Shown here: positions 26,494 through 37,493 of the stretch, piece after piece
Layout: each line of letters opens with the position of its first letter
Position numbering within the stretch: position 1 is the stretch's first letter
Assembly (NCBI RefSeq): GCF_011455695.1
Contig: NZ_CP015030.1
Location: 310,001 to 374,000 of the forward strand
DNA: 64,000 nucleotides
Source of the DNA: Mannheimia granulomatis
GTDB lineage: Bacteria > Pseudomonadota > Gammaproteobacteria > Enterobacterales > Pasteurellaceae
Direction: 5' to 3'
Notes under the pieces: generated by a model
Seen by the model: only the letters and a program-made list of their open reading frames with translations
Told to the model about the DNA's origin: nothing
Database searches by the model: none
Translations under genes and position numbers: made by a program

Positions 26494-27198
26494 TCAAATT
26501 TTTAGCGATTTCTCTCTGTCATCCACACCCAAAATTAAATAATTACCATCGATATCAGCAAGGCTACGAAAACCGATATTATAAATTTGGCATTCCTGAT
26601 GGTGTTTTAAATGGCTGTAATTGAAATTATCGTGATGATGCCCATGGAATATTTTAGTTACCCCTAATTTTTTAGCTAATTGGTTAATTACCGAAAAACC
26701 TTGTGGGTGTGGTTTAGGGGCTTCGTGCGTAATTAAAATGTCGGCTTTTTGAGCCTCGAGAGCTTCAAAATCCGACGGAAAAATTGAAGAGCGATGCCTT
26801 AACGGAACGCCTCCCCGCCAAATTTTCTCTTGTGGAGAATATTGGCAGAAGTGAATAGGATCAAAAAACATCGGTCGGTTTGGCGGCATCCAGATATGAC
26901 CTCGAAAAACACCGCCAACACCGGCAATTTTTACCCCTTGAATATCAACTACCTTACCGTGGATATTTCGCTCTTTCCAGGCACTATTCCAAATAGCATC
27001 GAAAGAGGCAACCGTTTTGCTATCATGGTTACCGTGAATAAACCAAATATCACAATATTGCGAGAGTTTATCCAGTTCATCTGGAGTAGTTAATTGGAGA
27101 TCACCTAGGATGACTAATGCCACTTCCTCAGTCTGTGCTTTGAGAATGGGGTAAAGATGGTCATAGCTACCGTGTGGATCGCCTGCAAAAAGTATCAT
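26494..27198 (-). CDS. Calcineurin-like metallophosphoesterase
   Basis: The 234-residue product carries the five metal-binding motifs of the family in order: G-D-P-H-G (D7, H9), G-D-L (near 32), G-N-H-D (N57, H58), T-H-E-A-P near 156 and G-H-H-H near 186. No signal peptide is present, so it acts in the cytosol. The substrate cannot be told. It lies only 20 bases behind nadR on the same strand, which suggests co-transcription and perhaps a role on pyridine nucleotides; that is inference. The first motif has Pro where Asp-x-His usually has a small residue, which is tolerated. Confidence 0.82.
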   Translation of the reverse strand: MILFAGDPHGSYDHLYPILKAQTEEVALVILGDLQLTTPDELDKLSQYCDIWFIHGNHDSKTVASFDAIWNSAWKERNIHGKVVDIQGVKIAGVGGVFRGHIWMPPNRPMFFDPIHFCQYSPQEKIWRGGVPLRHRSSIFPSDFEALEAQKADILITHEAPKPHPQGFSVINQLAKKLGVTKIFHGHHHDNFNYSHLKHHQECQIYNIGFRSLADIDGNYLILGVDDREKSLKI

Positions 27199-27218
27199 GT
27201 TATTTTTTTCCGTGAGCT

Positions 27219-28529
<1,311 letters not shown>

Positions 28530-28563
28530 TCATATAGCAAAACGTAGTATTTGAATATATTTT

Positions 28564-28599
28564 ATATCGCATAGAAGTAATTTTTATGCGATATTTTTC
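28564..28599. promoter_or_regulatory. Palindrome in the nadR-ribF divergent region
   Basis: ATATCGCATA (28564-28573) and TATGCGATAT (28585-28594) are perfect 10-bp arms around an 11-base loop, followed on the plus strand by TTTTCATTTTTTT. It could be an operator for nadR, whose start is about 70 bases away, or a plus-strand intrinsic terminator. More dyads follow at 28610-28680 (CCTATTA with TAATAGG, ACCTAT with ATAGGT). Confidence 0.5.
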
Positions 28600-28722
28600 A
28601 TTTTTTTAACCTATTACATTCCTCGTGTAACAACTTGGTTAGTTAATAGGCAGAACCTATGTTTTTCTTTCGCTATAGGTAAAAAATGTACGGAAATTTT
28701 TCCTTTTTTATCGATTTATCGC

Positions 28723-28728
28723 TATAAT
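28723..28728 (+). promoter_or_regulatory. Probable -10 box of ribF-ileS
   Basis: A perfect TATAAT lies 36 bases ahead of ribF. The matching -35 (TTCCTT, 28700-28705) is weak. No FMN riboswitch core is recognisable in this leader. Confidence 0.45.
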
Positions 28729-28764
28729 CACAGCAATTTTCACTTATAAAACGGTCTCTTTTTT

Positions 28765-29721
28765 ATGCAACTTATTCGAGGTTTTCACAATTTAGCAAAA
28801 TACGGCGCTTTGAATAAGGGCTGTGTTCTCTCAATTGGAAATTTCGATGGCGTGCATGTCGGACATCAAAATATTTTAAGTCGTTTGTGTGATAAGGCAT
28901 TAGAGCTGAATTTACCCTCAGTTGTGATGCTGTTTGAGCCGCAACCTAGAGAGTTTTTTGCAAAAAAAAGTGGAAACTTGACCGCTTGTAACCCACCTGC
29001 ACGCTTAATGCGTTTGCGTGATAAGTTAAAATATTTAGAAGAGGCTGGCGTAGATTTCGTCTTATGCGTTCGATTTAGTGAAAAATTTGCCCAAATTTCT
29101 GCAGACGATTTTATTAGTGATTTATTGGCGAAAAAGCTCAAAGTCCGCTATTTAAGTGTGGGCGATGATTTCCGCTTTGGAGCTAAACGTGCCGGCAGTT
29201 TTGAAACCTTACGCAATGCCGGGCTGAAATACCGTTTTGCGGTGGAAGAAAGTCACACGCATAGTTTAAATGAAGATCGTATTAGTAGCTCGCTTGTGCG
29301 GGAAGCCTTACAAAATAACGATTTAACCTTAGCTGAAACATTATTGGGTAAGCCTTACTCAATTCACGGGCGTGTTGCCCACGGCAACAAGCTTGGTAGA
29401 ACAATTGGCTTCCCAACAGCCAATATTATGCTCAATCGTTTGGTCACACCGATTCAAGGCGTGTTTGCGGTGAAAGTAAACACAAAGAACGGAAGTTATA
29501 ACGGCATTGCCAATGTCGGCAACCGCCCAACCATTAACGGTACAAAGCCGTTATTGGAAGTGCATATTTTTGATTTTAATGACTCCATTTATGGAGAAGC
29601 GATTGAGGTTATCTTTCTGCAAAAAATCCGTAATGAAACAAAGTTTGAGAGTTTTGAAGCGTTAAAAGTACAGATTGAGCAAGATGTAATGGCTGTAAGA
29701 AAGTATTTTCAAGCGGTCTGA
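28765..29721 (+). CDS. ribF: Bifunctional riboflavin kinase/FAD synthetase
   Basis: RibF makes FMN and FAD from riboflavin. The 318-residue product has the N-terminal FAD synthetase domain with the G-N-F-D-G-V-H-V-G-H nucleotidyltransferase motif at about residues 26-35 and the I-S-S-S-L-V-R-E block. The C-terminal riboflavin kinase domain contains G-R-T-I-G-F-P-T-A-N-I near 211. It precedes ileS by 47 bases, the conserved ribF-ileS order. An exact uptake signal in reverse orientation (28981-28989) lies inside the coding region. Confidence 0.96.
   Translation: MQLIRGFHNLAKYGALNKGCVLSIGNFDGVHVGHQNILSRLCDKALELNLPSVVMLFEPQPREFFAKKSGNLTACNPPARLMRLRDKLKYLEEAGVDFVLCVRFSEKFAQISADDFISDLLAKKLKVRYLSVGDDFRFGAKRAGSFETLRNAGLKYRFAVEESHTHSLNEDRISSSLVREALQNNDLTLAETLLGKPYSIHGRVAHGNKLGRTIGFPTANIMLNRLVTPIQGVFAVKVNTKNGSYNGIANVGNRPTINGTKPLLEVHIFDFNDSIYGEAIEVIFLQKIRNETKFESFEALKVQIEQDVMAVRKYFQAV
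28981..28989 (-). repeat. DNA uptake signal core inside ribF
   Basis: Exact ACCGCTTGT, preceded on this strand by AAACTTG. It encodes part of LTACN in RibF and is one of the few exact copies inside an enzyme gene. Confidence 0.8.
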
Positions 29722-29768
29722 TTTTTAGAAATTTTTACAAAAATATTGATTAAAGTTGGTAGATAACA

Positions 29769-32585
29769 ATGACAGTTGATTACAAAAACACCCTTAACCT
29801 GCCTGAAACAGGCTTTCCGATGCGTGGCGATTTAGCTAAACGCGAACCTGATATGCTAAAAAATTGGTATGATAAAAACCTATACCAAAAAGTGCGTGAA
29901 AGCTCTAAGGGCAAGAAAACCTTTATTCTGCACGATGGTCCTCCATATGCTAATGGTAATCTTCACTTAGGTCATGCAGTCAATAAAATCTTAAAAGATA
30001 TTATTATGAAGTCTAAGACTTCGCTTGGTTATGATACACCTTATGTGCCGGGTTGGGACTGCCATGGTTTGCCGATTGAGTTAAAAGTAGAAGGTATTGT
30101 AGGCAAGCCGAATGAAAAAATTTCTGCAGCCGAATTCCGTCAAGCTTGCCGTGATTATGCCAAAGAACAAGTCGAAGGGCAGAAAGCTGATTTTATCCGT
30201 ATGGGAATTTTAGGGGATTGGGATAATCCTTACCTTACAATGAACTTCAACACAGAAGCACATATTATCCGCACTTTAGGCAAGGTGATTGCTAACGGTC
30301 ACTTATACAAAGGTTCTAAGCCGGTGCATTGGTGCTTGGATTGTGGTTCTTCGCTTGCGGAAGCGGAAGTGGAATATGAAGATAAAGTTTCCCCTTCTAT
30401 CTATGTGCGTTTTAATGCGGTCGATAGTGCTGAAGTTGAGGCAAAATTTAACGCACAGGGTAAAGGCAACGGTAAATTATCAGCAGTAATTTGGACAACT
30501 ACCCCTTGGACTATTCCTTCTAACCGTGCTATTGCTATCAATCCAGAGCTTGAATACGCATTAGTGCAATTAGGCGATGAGCGTGTGGTACTAGCGGTCG
30601 ATTTAGTGGAAGATGTTGCAAAAGCGGCAGGTGTTGAAGCATTTGAAATTCTAGGCACAACCAAAGGCGAAAATTTAGAATTAATCCGTTTTAATCATCC
30701 ATTTTATGATTTTAGCGTACCATTTATTTTCGGCGACCATGTTACGACAGATGGCGGTACAGGTTTAGTTCATACTGCTCCTGATCACGGTGCAGATGAC
30801 TTTGTTGTCGCACGTAAATATAAGATTGAGATGGCAGGTTTAATTTCCAATGATGGTAAATTCAAATCCGACACCCCATTCTTCGCAGGCTTGGGCGTGT
30901 TTGAATCAAACGAGAAAGTGGTGGAAAAACTACAAGAAGTCAGTGCATTGCTGAAATTATCCCGCATTAAACACAGCTACCCACACTGCTGGCGACACAA
31001 AACGCCAATTATTTTCCGTGCCACCCCACAATGGTTTATCGGTATGGAAACCCAAGGCTTACGCCAACAAGCATTAGGCGAAATTAAATCGGTTCGTTGG
31101 ATCCCAAGCTGGGGTGAGGCTCGTATTGATACTATGGTTGCCAACCGTCCGGACTGGTGTATTTCACGCCAACGTACTTGGGGCGTGCCAATGGCGATGT
31201 TCGTTCATAACGAAACAGAAGAGTTGCACCCACGCACATTAGAGTTAATTGAAGAGGTGGCTAAGCGTGTTGAGCAATCAGGCATTCAAGCATGGTGGGA
31301 TTTAGATCCTGCTGAGTTATTAGGTGAAGAAGCTAAAGATTACCGTAAAGTGCCAGATACCTTAGATGTGTGGTTCGATTCAGGCTCAACTTATGCTTCT
31401 GTGGTAGAACAACGCCCGGAATTTAACGGTAAATCGGCAGATATGTATTTAGAGGGCTCAGACCAACATCGCGGTTGGTTTATGTCATCTTTAATGCTGT
31501 CAACTGCAACTAACGGTAAAGCACCATATAAGCAAGTATTAACTCACGGTTTCACTGTGGATGAAAAAGGCAGAAAAATGTCAAAATCGCTCGGTAACGT
31601 GATTTTACCAAGCGAAGTATGGAATAAAAACGGGGCAGATATTCTGCGTTTATGGGTAGCTTCTACCGATTACACCGGTGAAATTGCTGTTTCGCACAAT
31701 ATCTTAAACAGTGCCGGTGAATCTTACCGCCGTATCCGTAATACCGCCCGTTTCTTATTAGCAAACTTAAACGGTTTTGATCCGAAGCGTGATTTGGTTC
31801 AGCCTGACGAGATGATCGCACTTGACCGTTGGGCGGTAAGCTGTGCGTTAGAAGCCCAAAACGAGATCAAAGAAGCGTACGATAACTACCAATTCCATAC
31901 CGTAGTGCAACGTTTAATGCGTTTCTGCTCAATTGAAATGGGATCGTTCTACCTCGACATCATCAAAGACCGTCAATATACCACTAAAGCGGACAGCCTT
32001 GCCCGCCGTAGCTGCCAAACCGCATTATGGCATATTGCAGAAGCCTTAGTACGTTGGATGGCACCGATTTTATCTTTCACCGCTGATGAAGTTTGGGGTT
32101 ATTTACCTCAGGTGGAAGGGCGCAGTGAATTTGTGTTTACCGAAGAATTCTATGAGGGCTTATTCGGCTTAACTGAATCTGACAAATTAGACGATGCTTA
32201 TTGGCAACAAATCTTAAAAGTTCGCGCTGAAGTAAACCGTGTGTTAGAGCAGGCACGTAAAGATAAAGTCATCGGTGCCGGCTTAGAAGCAAAAGTAACT
32301 GTATATGCGAACGATACACTACTTCCGTTACTTGAGCAGCTTGGCGATGAGTTACGTTTCGTGTTAATTACTTCACAGGCGATTATCAAGCCACTTGCAG
32401 AGGCAGAGGTGGCAGAGGGCGAATTAGCCGGATTAGCAGTGAAAGTAGAGCATGCAGACGGCGAAAAATGTCCTCGCTGTTGGCATTATGCAACTGATAT
32501 TGGTACCCACACAGGTCATGAAGAAATCTGTGGTCGTTGTGTAGAAAATGTTGCAGGAGAAGGCGAAAAACGTTTATTTGCCTAA
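29769..32585 (+). CDS. ileS: Isoleucyl-tRNA synthetase
   Basis: IleS charges tRNA-Ile. The 938-residue product is a class I synthetase with the HIGH motif as H66-L-G-H69 ([10 protein letters not shown]) and the K603-M-S-K-S607 loop. A large editing domain lies between them (T-T-P-W-T-I-P near 245 and [12 protein letters not shown] near 330). A C-terminal zinc-binding region has C-P-R-C-W and C-G-R-C. The length fits the bacterial, mupirocin-sensitive type. In relatives lspA follows, but here a terminator-like repeat and the cyclase-family gene follow. Confidence 0.98.
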   Translation: MTVDYKNTLNLPETGFPMRGDLAKREPDMLKNWYDKNLYQKVRESSKGKKTFILHDGPPYANGNLHLGHAVNKILKDIIMKSKTSLGYDTPYVPGWDCHGLPIELKVEGIVGKPNEKISAAEFRQACRDYAKEQVEGQKADFIRMGILGDWDNPYLTMNFNTEAHIIRTLGKVIANGHLYKGSKPVHWCLDCGSSLAEAEVEYEDKVSPSIYVRFNAVDSAEVEAKFNAQGKGNGKLSAVIWTTTPWTIPSNRAIAINPELEYALVQLGDERVVLAVDLVEDVAKAAGVEAFEILGTTKGENLELIRFNHPFYDFSVPFIFGDHVTTDGGTGLVHTAPDHGADDFVVARKYKIEMAGLISNDGKFKSDTPFFAGLGVFESNEKVVEKLQEVSALLKLSRIKHSYPHCWRHKTPIIFRATPQWFIGMETQGLRQQALGEIKSVRWIPSWGEARIDTMVANRPDWCISRQRTWGVPMAMFVHNETEELHPRTLELIEEVAKRVEQSGIQAWWDLDPAELLGEEAKDYRKVPDTLDVWFDSGSTYASVVEQRPEFNGKSADMYLEGSDQHRGWFMSSLMLSTATNGKAPYKQVLTHGFTVDEKGRKMSKSLGNVILPSEVWNKNGADILRLWVASTDYTGEIAVSHNILNSAGESYRRIRNTARFLLANLNGFDPKRDLVQPDEMIALDRWAVSCALEAQNEIKEAYDNYQFHTVVQRLMRFCSIEMGSFYLDIIKDRQYTTKADSLARRSCQTALWHIAEALVRWMAPILSFTADEVWGYLPQVEGRSEFVFTEEFYEGLFGLTESDKLDDAYWQQILKVRAEVNRVLEQARKDKVIGAGLEAKVTVYANDTLLPLLEQLGDELRFVLITSQAIIKPLAEAEVAEGELAGLAVKVEHADGEKCPRCWHYATDIGTHTGHEEICGRCVENVAGEGEKRLFA

Positions 32586-32587
32586 TC

Positions 32588-32622
32588 GTAAGGGCGGGTT
32601 TTTAACCTGCCCTTATTTTTTT
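32588..32622 (+). repeat. GC-rich palindromic repeat, copy 1, acting as terminator
   Basis: AAGGGCGGG and CCTGCCCTT form a stem around TTTTTAA and are followed by ATTTTTTTT. The sequence begins three bases after the ileS stop. Related copies lie behind pssA (36618-36643) and rbsB (60694-60720). Confidence 0.8.
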
Positions 32623-32733
32623 GTTTCTTCTTTCTCACAATATGCTAAAAAGAACAATAATATAATATTTGGTTATTTTTATTCTTCAATAAAATGAGTA
32701 GATTAAGAGAAAAAATGTTATCAGGAGATGATT

Positions 32734-33471
32734 ATGACTATTTTAAAAGCGATTGAATTCTTACATACGCAAAAATGGGTGGATTTGAGCCACGGAGTGA
32801 ATGCAACTATCCCTTATTTTCCTGCTTTTAAACCCATTGAGGAGAAAACTTTATTTACCGTAGAAAAAGATGGCTTTCTAGCCAAAGAATATACCGTTGC
32901 TAGCCAATACGGTACACATATTGATGCACCTGTTCATTTCGCGGATGGTAAACGTACTTTAGATGAGATTGGTGCTACAGAATTTATTTTGCCGCTAATT
33001 GTGATTCATAAAGAGAAAGAGGTTGCGACAAATCCTGATTATCGGTTGACAGTTGAGGATATTCAGCAATTCGAGGCTGAATTTGGAAAAATTCCGTCTG
33101 GTAGCTTTGTTGCTTTTGCAAGTGGTTGGTCAGCTCGTTGGCAAGATACTGTGGCATTTTATAACAAAGACGAAAACGGACAGGCCCACACACCGGGCTG
33201 GAGTTTGGAGGCATTACAGTTTTTGCATAATGAAAGAGATGTAGCGGCAATTGGGCATGAAACCCTTGATACAGATAGTGCGTTAGACTTTGTGAAAAAC
33301 CAAGATTTAGTGGGTGAGCGTTACTGGTTATCGCAAAATAAATTTCAGGTAGAGGTACTAAATAATTTAAGCTCATTACCGTCGGTAGGCGGAGCAATTT
33401 TTATTGGTGTGCCGAAAATTGAACAAGCTTCCGGTTTCAATGCTCGAGTATTAGCGGTTGTGCCGGCATAG
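32734..33471 (+). CDS. Cyclase/kynurenine-formamidase-like hydrolase
   Basis: The 245-residue product belongs to the putative cyclase family (PF04199 type), metal-dependent amide or ester hydrolases that include kynurenine formamidase. Seen are W-V-D-L-S-H-G-V at residues about 14-21, the metal-binding Q-Y-G-T-H-I-D-A-P-V-H-F near 58-69, and the I-G-H-E-T-L-D-T-D block near 172. The start is ATG 32734 with AGGAG six bases ahead; ATG 32728 abuts that site. No kynurenine pathway gene is near, so the substrate is open. A 14-bp hairpin and the tannase-like gene follow. Confidence 0.82.
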   Translation: MTILKAIEFLHTQKWVDLSHGVNATIPYFPAFKPIEEKTLFTVEKDGFLAKEYTVASQYGTHIDAPVHFADGKRTLDEIGATEFILPLIVIHKEKEVATNPDYRLTVEDIQQFEAEFGKIPSGSFVAFASGWSARWQDTVAFYNKDENGQAHTPGWSLEALQFLHNERDVAAIGHETLDTDSALDFVKNQDLVGERYWLSQNKFQVEVLNNLSSLPSVGGAIFIGVPKIEQASGFNARVLAVVPA

Positions 33472-33538
33472 TGTATTAATTATATAAGATTTTGCAGTTG
33501 ATTAAGATTGCCGATAAAGTTCGTCATCTAGTAATATA

Positions 33539-33582
33539 TTAGGAAACTGTCTTTTTTATCAATAGTTAGACAGTTATCCTAA
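33539..33582. other. Long hairpin between cyclase and tannase genes
   Basis: TTAGGAAACTGTCT and AGACAGTTATCCTAA pair over 14 positions with one bulge around a loop of 15 bases. No T run follows, so it is more likely a regulatory or stability structure than a terminator. Confidence 0.5.
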
Positions 33583-33627
33583 AATTTGCAAAAATTCTCC
33601 AAATAAGTACCGCTTGTATTTGGAATA

Positions 33628-35172
33628 ATGATGAAACGTATTTTCCCTTTTTATCTGTTCTCGCTCCTCTTCCTTTTTTCTCACATTCTTAAAGCGAATT
33701 CCCAGCAATGTGAAAACTTAAAGTCCGTTCCACTTTATAACACCGAAATTTATAAGGCAGACTGGGTTGAGCAGTCTGAAAAATTGCCTGCATATTGCTT
33801 AATTCAAGGTGAAATTGAAAAAAGAGTAGGGGAGGGTGATAAGCCATACGGTATTCAGTTTGAGCTACGTTTGCCCGAGAAATGGAATGAAAAATTTCTA
33901 TTCCAAGGTGCAGGAGGCATCGGTGGTGTCATTTTTCCGGCTGAGGGAAAGCTTTATCCTCATGGGACAACAGGCTTGAGTGCCTTGAGTCGGGGCTATG
34001 CAGTGGTAAGCAACGACAGCGGTCATCCTTATCGTGATTTAAGTTTTACCGAAGATTGGCAAGCCCGATTGAATTATGCCTATGCTTCGATTGGCAAAGT
34101 AACAGAGATTGCCAAACAGCTGATTACGTATTTCTACCAAAAATCAAGCCGCTATAACTATTTTATGGGCTGCTCAAATGGTGGACGAGAGGCAATGATG
34201 GCGGCAATCCGCTATCCGCAAGAATTTGATGGTGTAATTGCCGGTAGCCCTGGTTTTCGGGTTTCTCGTTCGGTATTGGCAGAAGTTTGGGATAATCGTG
34301 CTTTATTGGCTGCTTCGCCCCAAAATAGCGAAGGTGAGAAAATCTTAGCCGAAGCCTTGAGCCAACAGGATTTAGATCTTGTAGCCAAAGGTGTGTTGCA
34401 ACACTGTGATAAGCTAGATGGTTTAGAGGATGGCTTGATTAATGCGTGGGAAAAGTGTGATTTTCAGCCTGAAATGGTTGTTGATAAGATAGGTAAAGAG
34501 AAAGTTAACCTACTTAAAACGCTCTTTGATGGAGCAAAAAATAGCCGGGGTGAATTGATTTATAGCTCTTGGCCTTATGATTCCGGCATTAACAGTAAAG
34601 GCTGGCGGCATTGGAAGCTGGGCGACAGCAAAACGGCAGCACCGAATAGTATCAGCTTTAAAATGGGGTTGAAAAGTTTAACTCATTATTACCTGACACC
34701 TCGCCAGCCGGAAGCGGATCCGCTGAATGTGGATTTGGATATCGTTGCTGAGCAAGTTAAAGCGGTTGGTCAAATTCACGACACTGACAGTCTTGATTTT
34801 TCCGATTTTCAGCAGCATGGTGGGAAAATGTTGATTTATCAAGGCGTTTCCGACCCGATTTTTTCTGCAGTTGATCTTAGAAATTGGTATCAAGCCTTAC
34901 AACAAGCGGTTAAAAATCCGCAAAATTTTGCAAAGCTGTTCTTCGTTCCCGCAATGAACCATTGTGGGCGAGGAGCAACGGTAAATGATTTTGATATGCT
35001 CACTGCTCTTGAAAATTGGGTAGAAAAAGGAAAATCCCCAGATCATATAGAAGCAAAAGCGGGTGAACTTTATCCGAATAAAGCCAAACGGATTCCGCTT
35101 TGTGCTTATCCTAAGATTGCTTATTACCGTAGAGGAGACCCTCATCGCTTGGAAAGCTTTGAATGCCGTTAA
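33628..35172 (+). CDS. Secreted tannase/feruloyl esterase family protein
   Basis: This alpha/beta hydrolase of the tannase family should cleave phenolic esters such as galloyl or feruloyl esters outside the cytoplasm. The 514-residue product has a Sec signal peptide (about residues 1-25) and the family's catalytic arrangement. C182-S183 is in MGCSNGGRE, D409 in GVSDPIF and H445-C446 in MNHCGRG: the CS-D-HC motif in which the two cysteines form a disulfide beside the triad. An acidic loop D-K-L-D-G-L-E-D-G-L (261-270) fits the family's calcium site. The start may be ATG 33628 or 33631. Uptake signals lie just upstream (33609) and inside (34902). The substrate is not known. Confidence 0.85.
   Translation: MMKRIFPFYLFSLLFLFSHILKANSQQCENLKSVPLYNTEIYKADWVEQSEKLPAYCLIQGEIEKRVGEGDKPYGIQFELRLPEKWNEKFLFQGAGGIGGVIFPAEGKLYPHGTTGLSALSRGYAVVSNDSGHPYRDLSFTEDWQARLNYAYASIGKVTEIAKQLITYFYQKSSRYNYFMGCSNGGREAMMAAIRYPQEFDGVIAGSPGFRVSRSVLAEVWDNRALLAASPQNSEGEKILAEALSQQDLDLVAKGVLQHCDKLDGLEDGLINAWEKCDFQPEMVVDKIGKEKVNLLKTLFDGAKNSRGELIYSSWPYDSGINSKGWRHWKLGDSKTAAPNSISFKMGLKSLTHYYLTPRQPEADPLNVDLDIVAEQVKAVGQIHDTDSLDFSDFQQHGGKMLIYQGVSDPIFSAVDLRNWYQALQQAVKNPQNFAKLFFVPAMNHCGRGATVNDFDMLTALENWVEKGKSPDHIEAKAGELYPNKAKRIPLCAYPKIAYYRRGDPHRLESFECR
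34902..34910 (+). repeat. DNA uptake signal core inside the tannase gene
   Basis: Exact ACAAGCGGT with the TAAAAAT extension, encoding part of QQAVKN. It shows the gene has been in a genome of this uptake-signal type for some time. Confidence 0.8.
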
Positions 35173-35241
35173 TCCAAAATCGCTTTATTGACAATTTCCG
35201 TGTAAAATAGACAGCAGTAATTAAAAAATCGGGAATCATTA

Positions 35242-36609
35242 ATGTTAATTTTGAATAAACAACGCAAAGCCCAGCATCTGTTAGACAATTTATCATACTT
35301 GCCTCAACAGGCTGAGCAAATTAGCTTTCTCTCTTCCAGCGAAGCGTTTAAACAGCAAATTTTACAGCGGATTCAAACTGCCGAAAAACGAATCTATTTA
35401 ACCGCACTCTATTTTGAAAAAGATGAAGCAGGACAAGAAGTATTAGCTGCTCTTTATGCGGCAAAGCAAAAAAATCCAAATTTAGAGATTAAGATATTAG
35501 TGGATTGGCACCGAGCTCAACGTGGTCGTATTGGGGAAGAAAGTTCAAGCTCAAATGCGGACTGGTATGAGCAAATGAAGCAGCAATATGCTCTTCCTCC
35601 TGAACAAGAAATTGAGTTTTGGGGGGTGCCGATTAATGGCCGAGAAGTTTTCGGTGTCCTTCATCTAAAAGGTTTTGTCTTTGATGATGCCATACTTTAT
35701 AGCGGAGCAAGTATCAATAATGTCTATTTACAGCAATTTGATCGTTATCGCTACGACCGTTATCACATCATTGAAAATCAAGAACTGGCAGATAGCTGGG
35801 TAGCATTTATTCGCCAACATATTTTAAGCCATGAAGCGGTTACGCGTTTAGACACTGAACTTCGACCGAAAACGGTTGAAATTCGTTCACAAATTAGAGC
35901 CTTTCGTAAGCAATTAAGCGGTGAACGTTATGAATTTGATGGCATTCGTCACAATGGTGGTTTAAGTGTTTCACCATTGGTTGGGCTTGGCCGCCGTCAT
36001 AATCAGTTGAACAAAGTAATTGAGGCTCTTTTTTATCAAGCTGAAGAAAAGCTCACAATCTGTACACCTTATTTCAATTTTCCTCGTTCATTAAGAAGCC
36101 GAATTGAGTGGTTACTAACAAATGGGAAATCGGTTGAAATTATTGTGGGTGACAAAACTGCCAATGATTTCTACACCAAGCCGGAAGAAAAATTCACCAT
36201 GGCATCGGCACTACCTTATTTGTATGAAAAAAATCTGCGAGCCTTTGCAAAACGCCTGGATTTTTATATTCAAAATAAGCAGTTAACCATTCGTTTATGG
36301 AAAGATGGCGAGAATAGTTATCACCTTAAAGGCGTTTGGGTAGATAACAGCTATGTTTTGCTTACCGGTAATAATTTAAACCCTCGTGCTTGGCGGTTAG
36401 ATGCTGAAAATGCGATTTTAATTTCTGACCCTAAAGCCGAGCTTAGCGAAAAAGCCCAAGCTGAGTTGAGCCAAATTCGCCAGCATACGACGATTTTAAC
36501 TCATTATAGTGATTTAGAAATTTTGGCGGATTATCCGGAAAATGTACGCAAGTTGCTGAAAAAATTTGGACGAGTGAAATTAGATAAAATTGTGAAGATG
36601 TTGTTGTAG
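35242..36609 (+). CDS. pssA: CDP-diacylglycerol-serine O-phosphatidyltransferase
   Basis: PssA makes phosphatidylserine, the precursor of phosphatidylethanolamine. The 455-residue product is the gram-negative, phospholipase-D-like form with two HKD motifs, H-L-K-G-F-V-F-D near residue 140 followed by S-G-A-S-I-N-N, and H-L-K-G-V-W-V-D near 360 followed by T-G-N-N-L-N-P-R. The length equals that of H. influenzae and E. coli PssA. It is peripheral to the inner membrane and has no helices. A GC-rich palindromic repeat begins nine bases after its stop, and rlmB follows. Confidence 0.95.
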   Translation: MLILNKQRKAQHLLDNLSYLPQQAEQISFLSSSEAFKQQILQRIQTAEKRIYLTALYFEKDEAGQEVLAALYAAKQKNPNLEIKILVDWHRAQRGRIGEESSSSNADWYEQMKQQYALPPEQEIEFWGVPINGREVFGVLHLKGFVFDDAILYSGASINNVYLQQFDRYRYDRYHIIENQELADSWVAFIRQHILSHEAVTRLDTELRPKTVEIRSQIRAFRKQLSGERYEFDGIRHNGGLSVSPLVGLGRRHNQLNKVIEALFYQAEEKLTICTPYFNFPRSLRSRIEWLLTNGKSVEIIVGDKTANDFYTKPEEKFTMASALPYLYEKNLRAFAKRLDFYIQNKQLTIRLWKDGENSYHLKGVWVDNSYVLLTGNNLNPRAWRLDAENAILISDPKAELSEKAQAELSQIRQHTTILTHYSDLEILADYPENVRKLLKKFGRVKLDKIVKMLL

Positions 36610-36617
36610 TTTCACCT

Positions 36618-36643
36618 CGTAGGGGCGGGTTTTAATCCGCCCT
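36618..36643 (+). repeat. GC-rich palindromic repeat, copy 2
   Basis: GTAGGGGCGGG, TTTTAA and TCCGCCCTA form the hairpin, without a T run. It lies directly behind the pssA stop and ahead of rlmB. Confidence 0.7.
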
Positions 36644-36673
36644 AGTATTTAACAGAAGATAAGAAGATAGAAT

Positions 36674-37417
36674 ATGAGTGAACAAATCTACGGAATCCAT
36701 GCCGTTAAAGCCTTTTTGGACAATGCCCCGGAGCGGTTAATTGAAGTATTGGTGCTAAAAGGGCGTAAAGATAAGCGATTATTACCGCTATTAAATGAAT
36801 TGCAGCGTTTAGGCGTATCGGTTCAGCAAGTAAACCGTCAGACCTTAGATAATAAAGCGCAAGGTGAAGTCCATCAGGGCATTATTGCCCGTGTTGTGCC
36901 GCAAAAAGAACTGAACGAACACGATTTAGCGGCAATATTAAGCCAAAAGCAAAACCCGTTATTATTGATTTTAGATGGCGTAACCGACCCTCATAATCTG
37001 GGAGCTTGTTTGCGTACTGCTGATGCAGCGGGGGTGGATGCTGTGATTGTGCCAAAAGATAAATCGGCACAATTAACTTCGACTGCTCGCAAAGTGGCTT
37101 GCGGAGCGGCTGAAGTTATACCACTCATTCGGGTAACCAACCTTGCCCGTACCATGCGTGATTTACAAGAGCGCCACAATGTTTGGATTGTCGGCACCGC
37201 TGGAGAAGCAACTTCAGGTATTTATGAGGCAAAATTAACCGGCTCAATTGCATTAGTGATGGGAGCAGAAGGCGACGGTATGCGACGTTTAACCCGTGAG
37301 CATTGTGACCAGCTTATCAGTATTCCAATGGCAGGTTCGGTGTCATCGCTCAATGTTTCTGTTGCCACAGGCGTATGCTTATTTGAAATTGTCCGCCAGA
37401 AATTGGCAGCTCAATAA
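36674..37417 (+). CDS. rlmB: 23S rRNA (guanosine(2251)-2'-O)-methyltransferase RlmB
   Basis: RlmB methylates the ribose of G2251 in the peptidyl-transferase P loop. The 247-residue product has a small N-terminal substrate-binding domain (I-Y-G-I-H-A-V) and a C-terminal SPOUT methyltransferase domain with [11 protein letters not shown] near residue 106, V-M-G-A-E-G-D-G-M near 197 and the knot motif S-S-L-N-V-S-V-A near 224. In E. coli rlmB follows rnr, but that gene is not here. A strong terminator lies eight bases behind the stop. Confidence 0.95.
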   Translation: MSEQIYGIHAVKAFLDNAPERLIEVLVLKGRKDKRLLPLLNELQRLGVSVQQVNRQTLDNKAQGEVHQGIIARVVPQKELNEHDLAAILSQKQNPLLLILDGVTDPHNLGACLRTADAAGVDAVIVPKDKSAQLTSTARKVACGAAEVIPLIRVTNLARTMRDLQERHNVWIVGTAGEATSGIYEAKLTGSIALVMGAEGDGMRRLTREHCDQLISIPMAGSVSSLNVSVATGVCLFEIVRQKLAAQ

Positions 37418-37423
37418 GAAAAT

Positions 37424-37456
37424 AAAATGCGAAGATGAATATCTTCGCATTTTTTA
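37424..37456 (+). terminator. Terminator after rlmB
   Basis: AAATGCGAAGAT and ATCTTCGCATTT form a perfect 12-bp hairpin with loop GAAT, followed by TTTATG. Confidence 0.93.
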
Positions 37457-37484
37457 TGTCTTTGCAAAAAATCCTCGAAAAAGA

Positions 37485-37493
37485 ACCGCTTGT
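37485..37493 (-). repeat. DNA uptake signal core at ABC operon end
   Basis: Exact ACCGCTTGT, whose last base is the final base of the ABC ATPase gene's stop codon. Confidence 0.75.

Noticed and set aside
26358-26624. Plus-strand frame covering the arcA-phosphoesterase spacer
   Set aside because: It overlaps both minus-strand genes and has no recognisable features. The 121-base spacer more likely holds the arcA promoter.
28600-28764. FMN riboswitch ahead of ribF
   Set aside because: The conserved RFN sequence blocks are missing. The dyads present do not fit that fold.
32984-33397. Antisense open frame of 137 codons opposite the cyclase-family gene
   Set aside because: It lies wholly inside a recognised gene, shows no family features or ribosome-binding site, and is a frame shadow.
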